Shown: positions 39,323-48,728, counted from the stretch's first letter. The stretch is DNA of 64,000 nucleotides from Prochlorococcus sp. AG-412-P08 (GCA_003214695.1 QCLI01000003.1:62001-126000); one strand, 5' to 3'. The notes: generated by a model not told the origin, from the sequence alone. Numbers and translations are program-made.

Positions 39323-39375
39323 AGGTTCAATCGTTTAGATAAAGCTAGAAAAAGATTTAGCTTTTAAAACGTTAT

Positions 39376-39594
39376 TCAGGATCTGCCTGATAATTTTTGT
39401 CTTTCGGTTCCTTCAAACTTTTCAGGATCATTACAGTCTCTTGCATACCAATGGAATTGAGAGACTTGGATTATTGCAATGAATCCAAAGATTGTTGGTA
39501 GTAGTTGAAAGCCACCTGATGGCTTTACTAAACCTAAGTCTGATGGATGAGGTAGCTGAGTTGCGAAATCCAGCAAATGAGAGAAATCAATCAT
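39376..39594 (-). CDS. Small membrane protein downstream of pcb
   Basis: A 72-residue protein with one hydrophobic helix (LLPTIFGFIAIIQVSQFHW, ~residues 31-49), a Pro/His-rich start LPHPSDLGLVKPSGG and a polar charged tail. It begins 18 bases after the pcb stop on the same strand and is followed by a terminator, so it is co-transcribed with the antenna gene. I recognise no family; a role linked to the antenna or a photosystem is inference from position. Confidence 0.65.
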   Translation of the reverse strand: MIDFSHLLDFATQLPHPSDLGLVKPSGGFQLLPTIFGFIAIIQVSQFHWYARDCNDPEKFEGTERQKLSGRS

Positions 39595-39612
39595 ATCGAG
39601 TAGTAAATAGTT

Positions 39613-40698
39613 TTAGTCAGCCAAGGTAACCTTTGAGTTATCCAAGTTTGAGACTGCACTTGTAATTCTTCTGAAGTCGAAGCCCATTGCACGAATTGCG
39701 TGCCATAGGTGACCTTGAATAAAGAAGAATCCAAGATAGTAATGGACATTGCTTAACCAAGCACGAGAAGTGTGCCCAGTAACAACACCATCCATATTGC
39801 CTGTATCTATCCAATAAGGAGAGATACCAAACTTAAGCTGTAAAGTCTCTCCATACCAAGCTTCTGGATAAACAGTTGTATTGGTTGCACACCAGAAGGC
39901 TGCAATAATTGCCATCCAACCGATACCTGCTAAAGACCAAGAGAGAACTGCTTCTGCTGAAAGTAATCCAGCACCTTTGAACTTGGTATAAGTTCCAATT
40001 TGCTTAGTTGCAATATGGAATGCACCACCTCCAATTTGGAAGAAAGCTAAGAAAGCATGGCCACCCATGACATCCTCAAGGCTATCTATTTGAATGAAAT
40101 CAAACTGATGATTCCAAATCTGGGTAAGATCAAGGTTGTAATTAACCTGACGTATAGCCTCTATAGCAGGGTCATAGATACCGTGAACTCTGGCCCATTC
40201 AACAAACCATATATTGGCAACACCAAAAAAGACAAGGTGATGACCAAGAATAAAGGTCTGGTTGTCTGGATTGTCCCATTCAAGCTTAAACCTTGCTGCT
40301 TGACGGTGCTCAGGACGATCATCAGCAAATAAGCCTGAAGAATTCTGAGTATCTTCACTAAAGACAACTGAGTGCAAAAGTCCAGCAAGTGCATAAACAA
40401 ATGAACAAATCAGATGAAAAATGCCAATGAATGCAACATCTTGTCCTGTCCAAGCGCCTGCTTGGTCAAAACCAATACCCAAAGATGCCAAATGAGGAAT
40501 ACTAACCATACCTTGATGTCCCATTGGGATATCTGGGTTGAAGCGAGCAAGCTCCCAAAGGGTGTTAGCACCAGCTGTAAAAGCAATTAATCCTGTATGC
40601 GCAACATGCGAGCCTATAAATCGACTTGACTTGTTGGTTACTACAGAGTTACCAACCCACCACCCGTAGGTGACGTCTGGATTTCCATAGGTCTGCAT
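39613..40698 (-). CDS. pcb: Divinyl chlorophyll a/b-binding antenna protein Pcb
   Basis: A 361-residue six-helix antenna of the IsiA/CP43/Pcb family, which replaces phycobilisomes in Prochlorococcus. Seen: MQTYGNPDVTYGWWVGNS opening typical of Pcb, His residues that bind chlorophyll in GSHVAHTGLIAFTAG, MGHQGMVSIPHLAS, FHLICSFVYALAGLLHS, LGHHLVFFGVAN, GGHAFLAFFQIGGGAFHI, and the C-terminal FFFIQGHLWHAIRAMGFDFRR. Low-light strains carry several pcb copies; which paralogue this is cannot be told here. A small membrane protein follows in the same operon. Confidence 0.96.
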   Translation of the reverse strand: MQTYGNPDVTYGWWVGNSVVTNKSSRFIGSHVAHTGLIAFTAGANTLWELARFNPDIPMGHQGMVSIPHLASLGIGFDQAGAWTGQDVAFIGIFHLICSFVYALAGLLHSVVFSEDTQNSSGLFADDRPEHRQAARFKLEWDNPDNQTFILGHHLVFFGVANIWFVEWARVHGIYDPAIEAIRQVNYNLDLTQIWNHQFDFIQIDSLEDVMGGHAFLAFFQIGGGAFHIATKQIGTYTKFKGAGLLSAEAVLSWSLAGIGWMAIIAAFWCATNTTVYPEAWYGETLQLKFGISPYWIDTGNMDGVVTGHTSRAWLSNVHYYLGFFFIQGHLWHAIRAMGFDFRRITSAVSNLDNSKVTLAD

Positions 40699-40931
40699 AG
40701 GTTAAAAAAAGTATTTTAAAAACTCGTCCGAGCTTACAGGTATTTTGCTATTGAAGGAACATGACGTTAAACATCCGTAAAAAAGATGAATAATTAAATG
40801 AGCCCAAGTGAAAAAAGTAAAGCTTTTAGCCAGGAAAAGATTGGATATATATCTAGTCAAAATTGCCTTATTTTTTCATTAAATTGAAATAGGCATTTTT
40901 CTTCCTAGAGTTTGCGGCGGATTTAAAAAGT

Positions 40932-41147
40932 TCACATAAGATTCTTTGGGTCTGATAGCAGTCTTAGCTTCGATCTTTTAATTGACCTTGCAATCAAATT
41001 GCCACATTGTGCTTCGTAGTTAGCCAGCCAGTGATCAGCACAAATTGTTCTTATAAGAGATTTCTCATTACTTTGATTGCCATTGGAACAAAGTTCAACA
41101 CTTGAATAAATCTCAACTTGGGCAATTTTTAGAAATGCCGGATTCAA
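40932..41147 (-). CDS. Small hypothetical protein
   Basis: A 71-residue soluble protein with Cys at about residues 20, 36 and 48. The C-terminal half ICADHWLANYEAQCGN then IARSIKRSKLRLL looks like a basic helical domain. No family is recognised and the start is uncertain. It lies 233 bases upstream of pcb on the same strand. Confidence 0.45.
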   Translation of the reverse strand: MNPAFLKIAQVEIYSSVELCSNGNQSNEKSLIRTICADHWLANYEAQCGNLIARSIKRSKLRLLSDPKNLM

Positions 41148-41738
41148 GAAAAGCTGTAATCCAATCTCATCAGACTAGAAAGTTGATCTGGTCTAATCAA
41201 CTTGGATTCTACTTATGCTTTATTTCTCTTAAAATTTGGTTACCAAAGAATTGAGCAAAATGACGATTCTTAGATGCAGGGACATCTTTTAAAAATAAGA
41301 AGCTTTTCTCCTAAAAATGCTGAAAAGCTTAGCAAAGTTAAAACTAAGATCTCCAACAAAGGGGTCTCTTAGATTTTTGGCAAGTCTCACCTCACAATTG
41401 AATGGCTTTTCTGTGAGTTTATCCCTTCCTAAGCCCTCAACAATTCAGGTAAAATAAAATGATTAATTTTAATAAATTGATTATTCTTTTTCTAATATTT
41501 CAAAAGTTATAGAGTAATTATAATTTAGTCAAAATTAATTCTTGAGCTAAGGCTTTCAACTAATAAGGGTGGATCATGAGGAATTAATAAATGCAAGCTA
41601 AAAAATTAATAGTCTAATCTGAATAAAATAGACTAATTTATAAATTCACTGATCTATATAAATAATTCTTAAAGAGTGCTAAATAGAAAAGATTGGGATT
41701 TTATGTACGTAATTTTTATAAATTTAGTAAGAGTGATT
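41148..41738. other. Gene-poor AT-rich stretch
   Basis: About 590 bases with no convincing gene. A 46-codon frame opens at 41318 on the plus strand but lacks a ribosome binding site and looks like chance. From 41450 on the DNA is very AT-rich. Confidence 0.5.
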
Positions 41739-42464
41739 TTAAGAAAGCAGGTCAAATACTTTATTAATAAATTTAAGACGGTTTGACAAAGTTTCTTTTC
41801 CAAAATCTGCTTGTTGTTTTCGCAAAATACTAGAAGCATTATCACCTAAAGCATCATGAATGAATTTATTATCTTCGGATATCCATCTCAGAGCCATATC
41901 GTCTTCGATCTCAACATGAAACTGAATTCCATAAGCAAGGTTATTTATACAGAATAACTGCTCTGAGCATAGTTTACTGCTTGCAATTATCTCAGCACTA
42001 GGAGGCAATATAGCTCTATCTCCATGCCAGTGAAGAACGTCAAACTTAGAGTCTTCGAACAAATTTAATGGATCATTTTCATTATGAAAGTTAACTGGTG
42101 CCCAACCCACTTCTAACTTTTTAGTTTTTTTATAACCAACCGTCATAGGTTCAACAGTACCCCCCGCTGCGTATGCCAAAAGCTGGGCTCCTAAGCAAAC
42201 ACCAATAACTCTAATGTTGTTTTCTAAAGCAAATTTTAAGATCTCAACTTCCTTTTTAAGCCAGGGATAATTAGGGTTTTTTAAATCTCCAACACCCATA
42301 GGTCCTCCCATCACAAGTAACAGATCTGTATAACGTAAATTAGGAATAGATTCTCCTAAATCTAATCTAGATATAATTACATCTTTTTGATGCTCTATAG
42401 CAATTTTAGAGAAGAGGCCTGGCCCTTCTCTATCAATATGTTGAAGAACTATTAACCTTGACAT
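41739..42464 (-). CDS. Class I glutamine amidotransferase
   Basis: A 241-residue stand-alone GATase1 domain of the GMP-synthase-like type. The nucleophile elbow is VIGVCLGAQLLAYAAGG (Cys90), the oxyanion region VMGGPMGVGD precedes it, and the catalytic His-x-Glu pair lies in YGIQFHVEIEDD. Relatives include gamma-glutamyl hydrolase-type and putrescine-catabolism enzymes, and the substrate is not clear. It stands 114 bases downstream of the sodium symporter on the same strand. Confidence 0.85.
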   Translation of the reverse strand: MSRLIVLQHIDREGPGLFSKIAIEHQKDVIISRLDLGESIPNLRYTDLLLVMGGPMGVGDLKNPNYPWLKKEVEILKFALENNIRVIGVCLGAQLLAYAAGGTVEPMTVGYKKTKKLEVGWAPVNFHNENDPLNLFEDSKFDVLHWHGDRAILPPSAEIIASSKLCSEQLFCINNLAYGIQFHVEIEDDMALRWISEDNKFIHDALGDNASSILRKQQADFGKETLSNRLKFINKVFDLLS

Positions 42465-42578
42465 TTAACAACGATAAACTTAATACTTTCAAAAGAAATC
42501 AAGATGAAAATTAATTTAATCACTCAACACTTAGAACTTTAAGAAAGTTTATCTTTGAAAGTTTTTGCCTGACTAATT

Positions 42579-43895
42579 CTAGAGAAGATCTATCAAACTA
42601 ACAATTAAACCAAAAGCAATCACTGGTGGAGAAACCCAACGAAGCATGAATTTCAAATAACGTCTACCTCGGAAACTAGAATTACATCCTGCTAAATCTT
42701 CGTCAAAAACTCTAGAGGCAAACCAACCAATTAGAATCGCTATTAAGAAACCTCCCAAAAGAAGTAGAAGATCTAGAAAACTGGCCATATTTCCTAAGAC
42801 CTTGTCAGATAATGCAGCAGGGATACCAATTAGAAAAATAAACACCGAAGAAAAAATAACGGCTTTGTCTCTTGTCCAGCCAAATCGATCAATCAAAGAA
42901 GAAACCGGTACTTCTAAAAGAGAAATAGAAGAAGTCAATGCCGCAATGAAAGCAAGTCCAAAGAAAAGTACGGCCACTAATTGGCCAAGAAGACCTAATG
43001 AACTTAAACCGGTTGGTAAAGCTACAAACAATGTTTTAACAAAGCTCTCGCCTAAAGCATCTTTGGCAACTGGAAAACTCATCAATATAGGGAAAGTAAC
43101 CATCCCTGCAAGAATCCCTACTGAAGTATCCAAGCTAGAAATCAGAACAGCTTCTTTAGGCAATGGGCTCCTTTTATCTAAATAAGAAGCATATGCAACC
43201 ATAATTCCTATTCCAAGACTTAAAGAAAAGAACGCTTGTCCAAAAGCAAGTCTTATTGTTTTTAGATTTGAAAATTGGCTGAAATCAACTTTAAATAAAA
43301 ATTCTTGATAGCCAGCAATAGCCCCTGGCAAAGTAGCAGCCCAAATTGCGAGAATTATCACTAAAGCAAAAAGCAAAGGCATGCTCCAACGGGCTAGCCG
43401 TTCGATTCCGCCTCGAACCCCTGCAACGACAACTGAAGCTGTCAAAAATAAACTAACCAATTGGCCCAAAAAAACACTACTGCCAGTGCTCACAGAACCT
43501 ACAAACTCATTAGCTTCAGCCAAAGTCCCTGGGAGACCAAAGAAAAGAGAGTGAAAAAATGTATCAGCCGTCCAACCCATTAAGACAGCATAAAAAGCAA
43601 GAATGCCGCAAGATGCAATCACAAAAACCCCTCCCATTGGCTTCCATGCAGATCCAGCGGCCGCAATAGGAGCAAGAAGTGGGCTCTTACCAGTACTTCT
43701 TCCAAGAACCATTTCAGCAACTAAGACAGGAAGGCAAACCAATAAAACAATAAGGACGTACAACAGCAAAAAAGCAGCTCCTCCTCCTTGAGAGGCTTTA
43801 TAAGCAAAACCCCAAAGATTACCTAACCCAACGGCACTTCCTGCAGCTGCTAAAACAAATCCCCATCGAGACCGCCATTGTTCACGCATTTCCAT
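42579..43895 (-). CDS. Sodium-dependent transporter, NSS/SNF family
   Basis: A 438-residue LeuT-fold symporter with about 11 helices, the usual bacterial short form. Family motifs: WRSRWGFVLAAAGSAVGLGNLWGFAY at the start (Na+ and substrate site in helix 1), GGAAFLLLYVLIVLLVCLPVLVAE, then QAFFSLSLGIGIMVAYASYL. It probably imports amino acids with sodium, useful in seawater. The exact substrate is unknown. Confidence 0.92.
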   Translation of the reverse strand: MEMREQWRSRWGFVLAAAGSAVGLGNLWGFAYKASQGGGAAFLLLYVLIVLLVCLPVLVAEMVLGRSTGKSPLLAPIAAAGSAWKPMGGVFVIASCGILAFYAVLMGWTADTFFHSLFFGLPGTLAEANEFVGSVSTGSSVFLGQLVSLFLTASVVVAGVRGGIERLARWSMPLLFALVIILAIWAATLPGAIAGYQEFLFKVDFSQFSNLKTIRLAFGQAFFSLSLGIGIMVAYASYLDKRSPLPKEAVLISSLDTSVGILAGMVTFPILMSFPVAKDALGESFVKTLFVALPTGLSSLGLLGQLVAVLFFGLAFIAALTSSISLLEVPVSSLIDRFGWTRDKAVIFSSVFIFLIGIPAALSDKVLGNMASFLDLLLLLGGFLIAILIGWFASRVFDEDLAGCNSSFRGRRYLKFMLRWVSPPVIAFGLIVSLIDLL

Positions 43896-44023
43896 AAAAC
43901 CAAATTTCTATCTAATATTCAATTATGAAAACGACAGGAAGTGTCAGCAAAAATAGTTAGCTCCTGTAGGAATTTCTCACAGGTTAATTAGTACGGTAGG
44001 AATGAATTTCTCAGCAGAAAAGA

Positions 44024-44320
44024 CTAGCCCCAAATTGAAAGAGTCAAATCGTTATCTAATCCTCGCAAGTCAATATATTCTTGAAAAACATTTGATTCAA
44101 ATGCCTTCTTAGCGGCTGACTTAGATTCAAATTCCACAACAACTCCTAATTGTCCACCATCCCACTCGTTCAAATCTGACTTCTGACTAATATCCTTAGC
44201 TATTACAATTCCTCCAACGGAAAGAAGCCAAGGGATTACAGTTTGAATATATTCGATAAATAGATCCGTACTTTCAATGCTGATCTGCTTGATCCAATAA
44301 CCTTTAGACACGGAATGCAA
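44024..44320 (-). CDS. DUF1330-like dimeric alpha/beta barrel protein
   Basis: A 98-residue protein matching DUF1330: the KGYWIKQISIESTDLFIEYI opening, GGIVIAKD strand, and VVVEFESKSAAKKAFESNVFQEY, which is the family's conserved helix-strand. Function of the family is unknown; the fold is that of small ferredoxin-like barrels. It stands alone. Confidence 0.75.
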   Translation of the reverse strand: MHSVSKGYWIKQISIESTDLFIEYIQTVIPWLLSVGGIVIAKDISQKSDLNEWDGGQLGVVVEFESKSAAKKAFESNVFQEYIDLRGLDNDLTLSIWG

Positions 44321-44516
44321 AGAAGATTTGAAGGACTATCGCATATCTTGGGGCAGGTGATCCAACTAGGCAAGATTTTTCAAGGCATTGATACTTCGTC
44401 TTTTAATAAATTTATTTTTTGAATCTTTCGACTTGGCCAATAAAAGGAATTCATTGCCTTAATTCGAAACCATAAGAGAAAAAAACCATGCGTTGTATTA
44501 AAGCAAGTTGAGACGG

Positions 44517-44551
44517 TGCCTTCGGAGTAGTTAACCGAGGGTGTTTTTCTA
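44517..44551 (+). terminator. Possible terminator or small RNA 3' end
   Basis: CCTTCGG (44519-44525) can pair with CCGAGGG (one G-U pair), followed by five T residues. No plus-strand gene lies upstream, so it could end an unannotated small RNA from about 44400. It may equally be chance. Confidence 0.25.
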
Positions 44552-44580
44552 AAGAATTAAGATGAAAACATCTTCAAACC

Positions 44581-44766
44581 TTATTGTTCAAATTCTTCTC
44601 TTCGTCTTAATGCCTGACTAAGCTTTCCAGCAAGAAATGGGATGTGAGTAGAGTATTTATTAAGCTGGATTCGTTCTTCAAGCGTTACGGAATGTCCACT
44701 TGCAAGACGTTCAATTATTCCTTCGATTCTTCGACGAGTTTCAGTAGTTAGCATGCGAAGCGTCAT
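44581..44766 (-). CDS. Small conserved helical protein
   Basis: A 61-residue soluble, highly charged protein: TTETRRRIEGIIERLASG, TLEERIQLNKYSTHIPFLAG, then basic LSQALRRREEFEQ. It looks like a three-helix nucleic-acid-binding style peptide and similar ORFs occur in other picocyanobacteria; no function is known. Confidence 0.65.
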   Translation of the reverse strand: MTLRMLTTETRRRIEGIIERLASGHSVTLEERIQLNKYSTHIPFLAGKLSQALRRREEFEQ

Positions 44767-44939
44767 TGCCTTACCCTTTATGCACTAATGATAATTAATT
44801 TAATGAGGATCGGCCCATCTGAAATATTTTCCTGAATACCGGCAATTGAGTTTGGATCATAAGTAATTAAGAAAAATCAAAACCTTCCATCAACCTTCCT
44901 TGTATTAGATTTAGGATCAAATCTCAACGAATTCATTCA

Positions 44940-45074
44940 ATGTCAGAAAAAAAAGGGAAGGAATTGGCAACAGTTTCTGTTTACCTCAATACAGGTATAG
45001 TTGCAGGCCTTTTTGCGGTCGGATTTATAGCAGCAGCACTTATATTTGGAATACTAACTTTGGTTATAAGCTAG
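44940..45074 (+). CDS. Small membrane protein (44 aa), paralogue of the C terminus of the gene at 49.5 kb
   Basis: A 44-residue ORF: a charged start SEKKGKELATVSVYLNTG leads straight into one hydrophobic helix (residues ~19-43) ending VIS. The segment TVSVYLNTG plus helix matches KISVYVDTG plus helix at the end of the Ala/Lys-repeat protein encoded at 49469-49780; both end within one residue of each other (VIS / FVS). No function is known. The ATG follows a run of A-rich leader without a strong ribosome binding site. Confidence 0.6.
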   Translation: MSEKKGKELATVSVYLNTGIVAGLFAVGFIAAALIFGILTLVIS

Positions 45075-45144
45075 GTGGTCAGTATCAATCTTCAAGACCA
45101 GATCTTCATAAAAAGGCTTGATGTCTCCAGTAATCAAAATAATC

Positions 45145-45684
45145 TTATTCCCATATTTGAAAAGTCCTTAAATACGACGAGTTAGCCATATATAAAGGAT
45201 GTCGAGGATGTCCTGCTTTTGTTAGACCAAGAGCCAGTGGCATTTGTGCCTTAGGGAAATTCTGCATTTTCTTCTCAGAATATTTTTTTATTTCTTTCAA
45301 AATATTTCTGTCTCTTTTCATAAAACTTCCATTAACACCCCAGCCAAGCCACAAATCACAAAATTCATCCTCAGACCAATCTTTTATTTTAGTTTTCAAC
45401 TCAAAATTATTGAACGGACCAATTGGATTAGAATAAGACTTAAGAAGTCTAGGACTAGTAGAAATTCTTGCAAATAAGTTAAGCACGACTAAGGAACCAT
45501 AACCCCAGGAGTTTGAAAAATTAAGCACTCTTATCAGAGTTGAATCATTATCTTCTTCGTCTGCAGTTGATGGATTTAATCCAATAAATATTATTTCTTT
45601 TCTTGATTGATTAATCCTTCTGTTCAATCTGTATCTATATTTCCTAGAAATACTAAATACTGCATTTGAATTCATACTTGGCAT
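45145..45684 (-). CDS. DUF1643 family protein
   Basis: A 179-residue protein matching DUF1643: IIFIGLNPSTADEEDNDSTLIRVL, then FSNSWGYGSLVVLNLFARIST, a middle LWLGWGVNGSF, and the closing GHPRHPLYM motif. The family is predicted to have a uracil-DNA-glycosylase-like fold and often sits in mobile DNA, but the activity is unproven. It stands alone here. Confidence 0.85.
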   Translation of the reverse strand: MPSMNSNAVFSISRKYRYRLNRRINQSRKEIIFIGLNPSTADEEDNDSTLIRVLNFSNSWGYGSLVVLNLFARISTSPRLLKSYSNPIGPFNNFELKTKIKDWSEDEFCDLWLGWGVNGSFMKRDRNILKEIKKYSEKKMQNFPKAQMPLALGLTKAGHPRHPLYMANSSYLRTFQIWE

Positions 45685-45918
45685 TAAAGAAAATCAACAA
45701 CAATAAATAATTTTATTTTAATGAGCATTGTTAGTTCAACTTTCATTTAACACTAAGTTTTTCTAAAGTAACTGCCTACAAACAAGGGAAGGTCTACGTC
45801 GGGTCAATGCTCTTATTCTATAGCATAATGAATTTATTATCATTCAAGAAATCCATTTCTAAAAAAGTTTTTTCTTTTCTATTATAGAAAAGAGCTTTTT
45901 TCAGATCTATAAATAAAA

Positions 45919-46344
45919 ATGATACATCAGTTAAAAATCATGATTGATTCGGAAATCACTTCACTAAATGACCTAAGAATGAATAGAACCGCACCTAAGC
46001 TTGATTCTAACCAAGAGCAAATTCTAAAAAAAGAACTTTTTAAATACATGGAGAATGCTGACTGGTTTACGGTTGGGATAATGTCTCCTAGCTATGAGCT
46101 GGCAATTAATGTTTTAAAAGAAATGGAAAGTCAATTTAATTGGCCTACTATGAAAGTTGCATCTCACCCCAATGATGAAGGGCCAGTTTTCCTTAAGGCC
46201 AATCAAAGAACAGGTATCTTTCATGCACGAATTGAATATGGATTAGGTGAGGGTATTCTCTTAAGTTGTCAATATAATGTAGAAGAAAAAGATGCCCAAA
46301 CTCTTGGGCCCTTACCATTAGATTTCTTTAGTATTAGAGATTGA
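45919..46344 (+). CDS. DUF1824 family protein
   Basis: A 141-residue protein matching cyanobacterial DUF1824: ADWFTVGIMSPSYELAINVL, EGPVFLKANQRTG, and the closing GEGILLSCQYN...LGPLPLDFF. The first ~30 residues may be over-extended; ATG at 45940 is an alternative start. No function is known. It stands alone with ~230 non-coding bases on each side. Confidence 0.75.
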   Translation: MIHQLKIMIDSEITSLNDLRMNRTAPKLDSNQEQILKKELFKYMENADWFTVGIMSPSYELAINVLKEMESQFNWPTMKVASHPNDEGPVFLKANQRTGIFHARIEYGLGEGILLSCQYNVEEKDAQTLGPLPLDFFSIRD

Positions 46345-46577
46345 TAGTTGATATTTTTTCTCCATATCTATGAACATAATGGTCCAAAATAGCTCTGTTT
46401 AATTTACCTTTATAGAGTTCTATAAGGAATTTATTTTGCTATTAATAAATTCCAATCACTTGAAATGAGATTCTAATAATCACAGAAGTAATTCCTTCTA
46501 AATATTAAGCAAAATCTTCAAAACATTTTAAAAATTAGCTCATTTTCACTAGAGTCTGTAAAGAATTTGCATTTACA

Positions 46578-46760
46578 ATGGATTTACTCGCTTCTGCAGG
46601 CCCTTTTGGAATATCTCCTAGTACTGATCAACTCATAGTTATCAACTTAGCCGCCATACTTGTAGGAACTACATTTAACTCACCACAGAAAGTGATTAAA
46701 TGGGGAGGTGTGCTAATTGCTGTAGTTACATCCACTTGTGCAATTTGGTGTCAGCATTAA
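46578..46760 (+). CDS. Small two-helix membrane protein
   Basis: A 60-residue protein with a hydrophobic segment LIVINLAAILVGTTFN, a short PQKVIKWG turn, then a second segment GVLIAVVTSTCAIW ending in CQH. No family is recognised. It lies 127 bases upstream of another small membrane protein on the same strand. Confidence 0.55.
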   Translation: MDLLASAGPFGISPSTDQLIVINLAAILVGTTFNSPQKVIKWGGVLIAVVTSTCAIWCQH

Positions 46761-46887
46761 AGGCTCAAAGAATGCTTCTCAAAACTAGACGCAGAAGTAA
46801 ATATATAAAATTTATTTTTAACTTTTGAAAACTTTTTGAGTATTTCTTCTGTTGGTTTTATGTCCAGCTATTAGGGATCATAAAAGC

Positions 46888-47097
46888 ATGGCATATCACT
46901 TTCCCTACATTGTTTTTACCACACTAAAAACTTGGATACCGACTGAAGGTTTTATTTTTGGCTTGCTAGTAATTGGGGCTTTTCTTATAGCTGGGGTTTC
47001 TCTTTCAATTTTCACCTTCTACGAGGATTGTTACTGGGGAGACAAAGCATACAGAAAGTTCCTAAAAGAAGGTAAGAAGTCATCCGCAAAAGTGTAA
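46888..47097 (+). CDS. Small membrane protein
   Basis: A 69-residue protein: one long hydrophobic helix FIFGLLVIGAFLIAGVSLSI followed by FTFYEDCYWGDKAYRKFLKEG and a basic Lys/Ser tail. I use the ATG at 46888, preceded by AGGGA; the frame extends to 46852. No family is recognised. It is followed in frame by a small open frame and then the aminotransferase gene. Confidence 0.6.
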   Translation: MAYHFPYIVFTTLKTWIPTEGFIFGLLVIGAFLIAGVSLSIFTFYEDCYWGDKAYRKFLKEGKKSSAKV

Positions 47098-47241
47098 TTG
47101 GCTTATCAAGCTTTTGAAGCATTAAAGGATAGGAATTTTTTATTGAATTCCTCAGAAAATTTGAAAAGTAGGGTCGAGATTTTAAAACCAAGCTTTGATC
47201 CTTGTGAAAAGGTAATCTGGCTATTAGGAATCATTAGCTAA
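47098..47241 (+). CDS. Possible 47-aa ORF coupled to the aminotransferase
   Basis: Directly after the stop of the preceding gene and in the same frame, a TTG opens a 47-codon frame with mixed hydrophilic helix (AYQAFEALKDRNFLLNSSE) and a hydrophobic end. Its stop overlaps the aminotransferase ATG (TAATG), a pattern of translational coupling. It could instead be a chance frame or an eroded C-terminal extension of the gene before it. Confidence 0.3.
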   Translation: MAYQAFEALKDRNFLLNSSENLKSRVEILKPSFDPCEKVIWLLGIIS

Positions 47242-48443
47242 TGAGCATAAGCAACATTTCTTGGGAAGCCCAGTTAGATCTAACCATCGTAAATTCTTCT
47301 GTACAGGAAGCTTTAAAAAGCAAAAAACTTTTTAGGTATCAATTCAAAGACTCAAGTAGTTTCGTCAATATTCTTGAAAAGGCAATCAGCGAGTACGTAG
47401 GGAGTGATTTTGCTTTAGGAGTTTCCTCCGCGACTAATGCTATCTTCCTGGCCCTGAAAGCATTAGGAGTTGATTCAAACTCAAAGGTGCTTATACCAGC
47501 TTTTACCTTTACAGCAGTCCCCAGCGCTGTTATTCAATGTGGTGCAGAGCCTGTCCTTGTAGACATTACTGAAAGTTACGTCATTGACCTAGAGGACTTA
47601 AAACGAAAGATTCTCTCTTCCAAAGCGCAATACCTTCTCTTATCTCATATGCGGGGACATTTATGTGATATGGATGAAGTTGTGAAAATATGTGAGAAGA
47701 GCTCGATTGTTCTAATAGAAGATGCTGCTCATGCATTAGGGGTTACTTGGAAGGGGAAACAAGCTGGGACATTTGGAATCGCAGGAATTTATTCTCTTCA
47801 GTCTTACAAAATTATTAATGCTGGAGAAGGTGGCGTATTAGTGACGAATAACCCAGATGTTTTTTGGAAATCTGTATTTATGTCAGGTTCATACGAGAAT
47901 AATTACAAATTACATTCTTCCAAAAACAACGATATTGCAAAGAGGTATAAAAATCATCTTCCAGTTTTTAACGTACGGATGAACAACATAACGGCTGCAA
48001 TAGCTATTCCACAGATCAAGAATATAGAGACGACTATTCATAATACAAACAAAAATTATAATAAATTGAGCAAGTATTTATTAGAGCGTAAAGAAATTGA
48101 ATTTCCCAAAGAAAACCTAACTATCAGGTCAGTTAGAGATTCAGCTCAGATGCGCATTAAGCTTAATCAGAATTCTCTTGAGAATTTAAAATCTGAATTA
48201 AATGATATAAATATTCCAATTAGTTATTTTGGTGGTCTAAATAATAGCAATGCAAGGCTATACCAAAATTGGGCTTTTTTAGAGAATAAAAATCATATTT
48301 TGCCGAATACGAAGAAAAATTTATCAGAGGTTTTCGATCTTCGGTTGCCGATTCACTTTCAATCGAAGGATATTGATATTATCGCAAAGAGCTTCTTGCA
48401 AGTATTTGATAAAGTTAAGGGGCAGAAGAATTCCTTTAGTTAA
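47241..48443 (+). CDS. DegT/DnrJ/EryC1/StrS-type PLP aminotransferase
   Basis: A 400-residue PLP enzyme of the sugar-aminotransferase family, which usually makes amino-sugars for surface glycans. Seen: DFALGVSSATNAIFLALKALG (PLP phosphate site), PAFTFTAVPSAVIQCGAEPVLVDI, the LIEDAAHALG motif with the cofactor Asp, and SYKIINAGEGGVLV with the Schiff-base Lys190. The last third is less conserved. It is isolated from other glycan genes, which is unusual for the family. Substrate unknown. Confidence 0.88.
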   Translation: MSISNISWEAQLDLTIVNSSVQEALKSKKLFRYQFKDSSSFVNILEKAISEYVGSDFALGVSSATNAIFLALKALGVDSNSKVLIPAFTFTAVPSAVIQCGAEPVLVDITESYVIDLEDLKRKILSSKAQYLLLSHMRGHLCDMDEVVKICEKSSIVLIEDAAHALGVTWKGKQAGTFGIAGIYSLQSYKIINAGEGGVLVTNNPDVFWKSVFMSGSYENNYKLHSSKNNDIAKRYKNHLPVFNVRMNNITAAIAIPQIKNIETTIHNTNKNYNKLSKYLLERKEIEFPKENLTIRSVRDSAQMRIKLNQNSLENLKSELNDINIPISYFGGLNNSNARLYQNWAFLENKNHILPNTKKNLSEVFDLRLPIHFQSKDIDIIAKSFLQVFDKVKGQKNSFS

Positions 48444-48575
48444 GAACTAAGCCTCCTTTAAAAAAGTAGGTTTCACTAAATCTCTATAAAGAACAAAATA
48501 AATTTAATTTATTATATTGGTTATCAGACAAAAAAGAAGTTATCTTTAAGTAGTTCAAATCTGGAGTAGAGATTT

Positions 48576-48728
48576 ATGCCTGAATCAATTACAACGAAAT
48601 TTAAAAAGTGGGTAAAAAAAGCATTGAGTGCTATGGGAGATGCTCTCCTTTCTGAAAAAAGCAAGACAGTTCCTCCTGATAGTGGTGAGCAGCCATATAA
48701 AGACACTCCTAAAAAAGGACTATTCTAA
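48576..48728 (+). CDS. Small basic protein (50 aa)
   Basis: A 50-residue ORF: a basic amphipathic N-terminal part (TKFKKWVKKALSAMGDALL) followed by a polar Pro/Gly tail ending DTPKKGLF. A GGAG lies ten bases upstream of the ATG. Codon choice and composition suggest a real gene. I recognise no family; the first half could lie on a membrane surface. Confidence 0.55.
   Translation: MPESITTKFKKWVKKALSAMGDALLSEKSKTVPPDSGEQPYKDTPKKGLF

Noticed and set aside
41318..41458. 46-codon plus-strand frame in the gap before the amidotransferase
   Set aside because: No ribosome binding site and no recognisable feature; likely chance.
42802..43185. 127-codon plus-strand frame over the sodium symporter
   Set aside because: Antisense shadow of a well-supported transporter gene.
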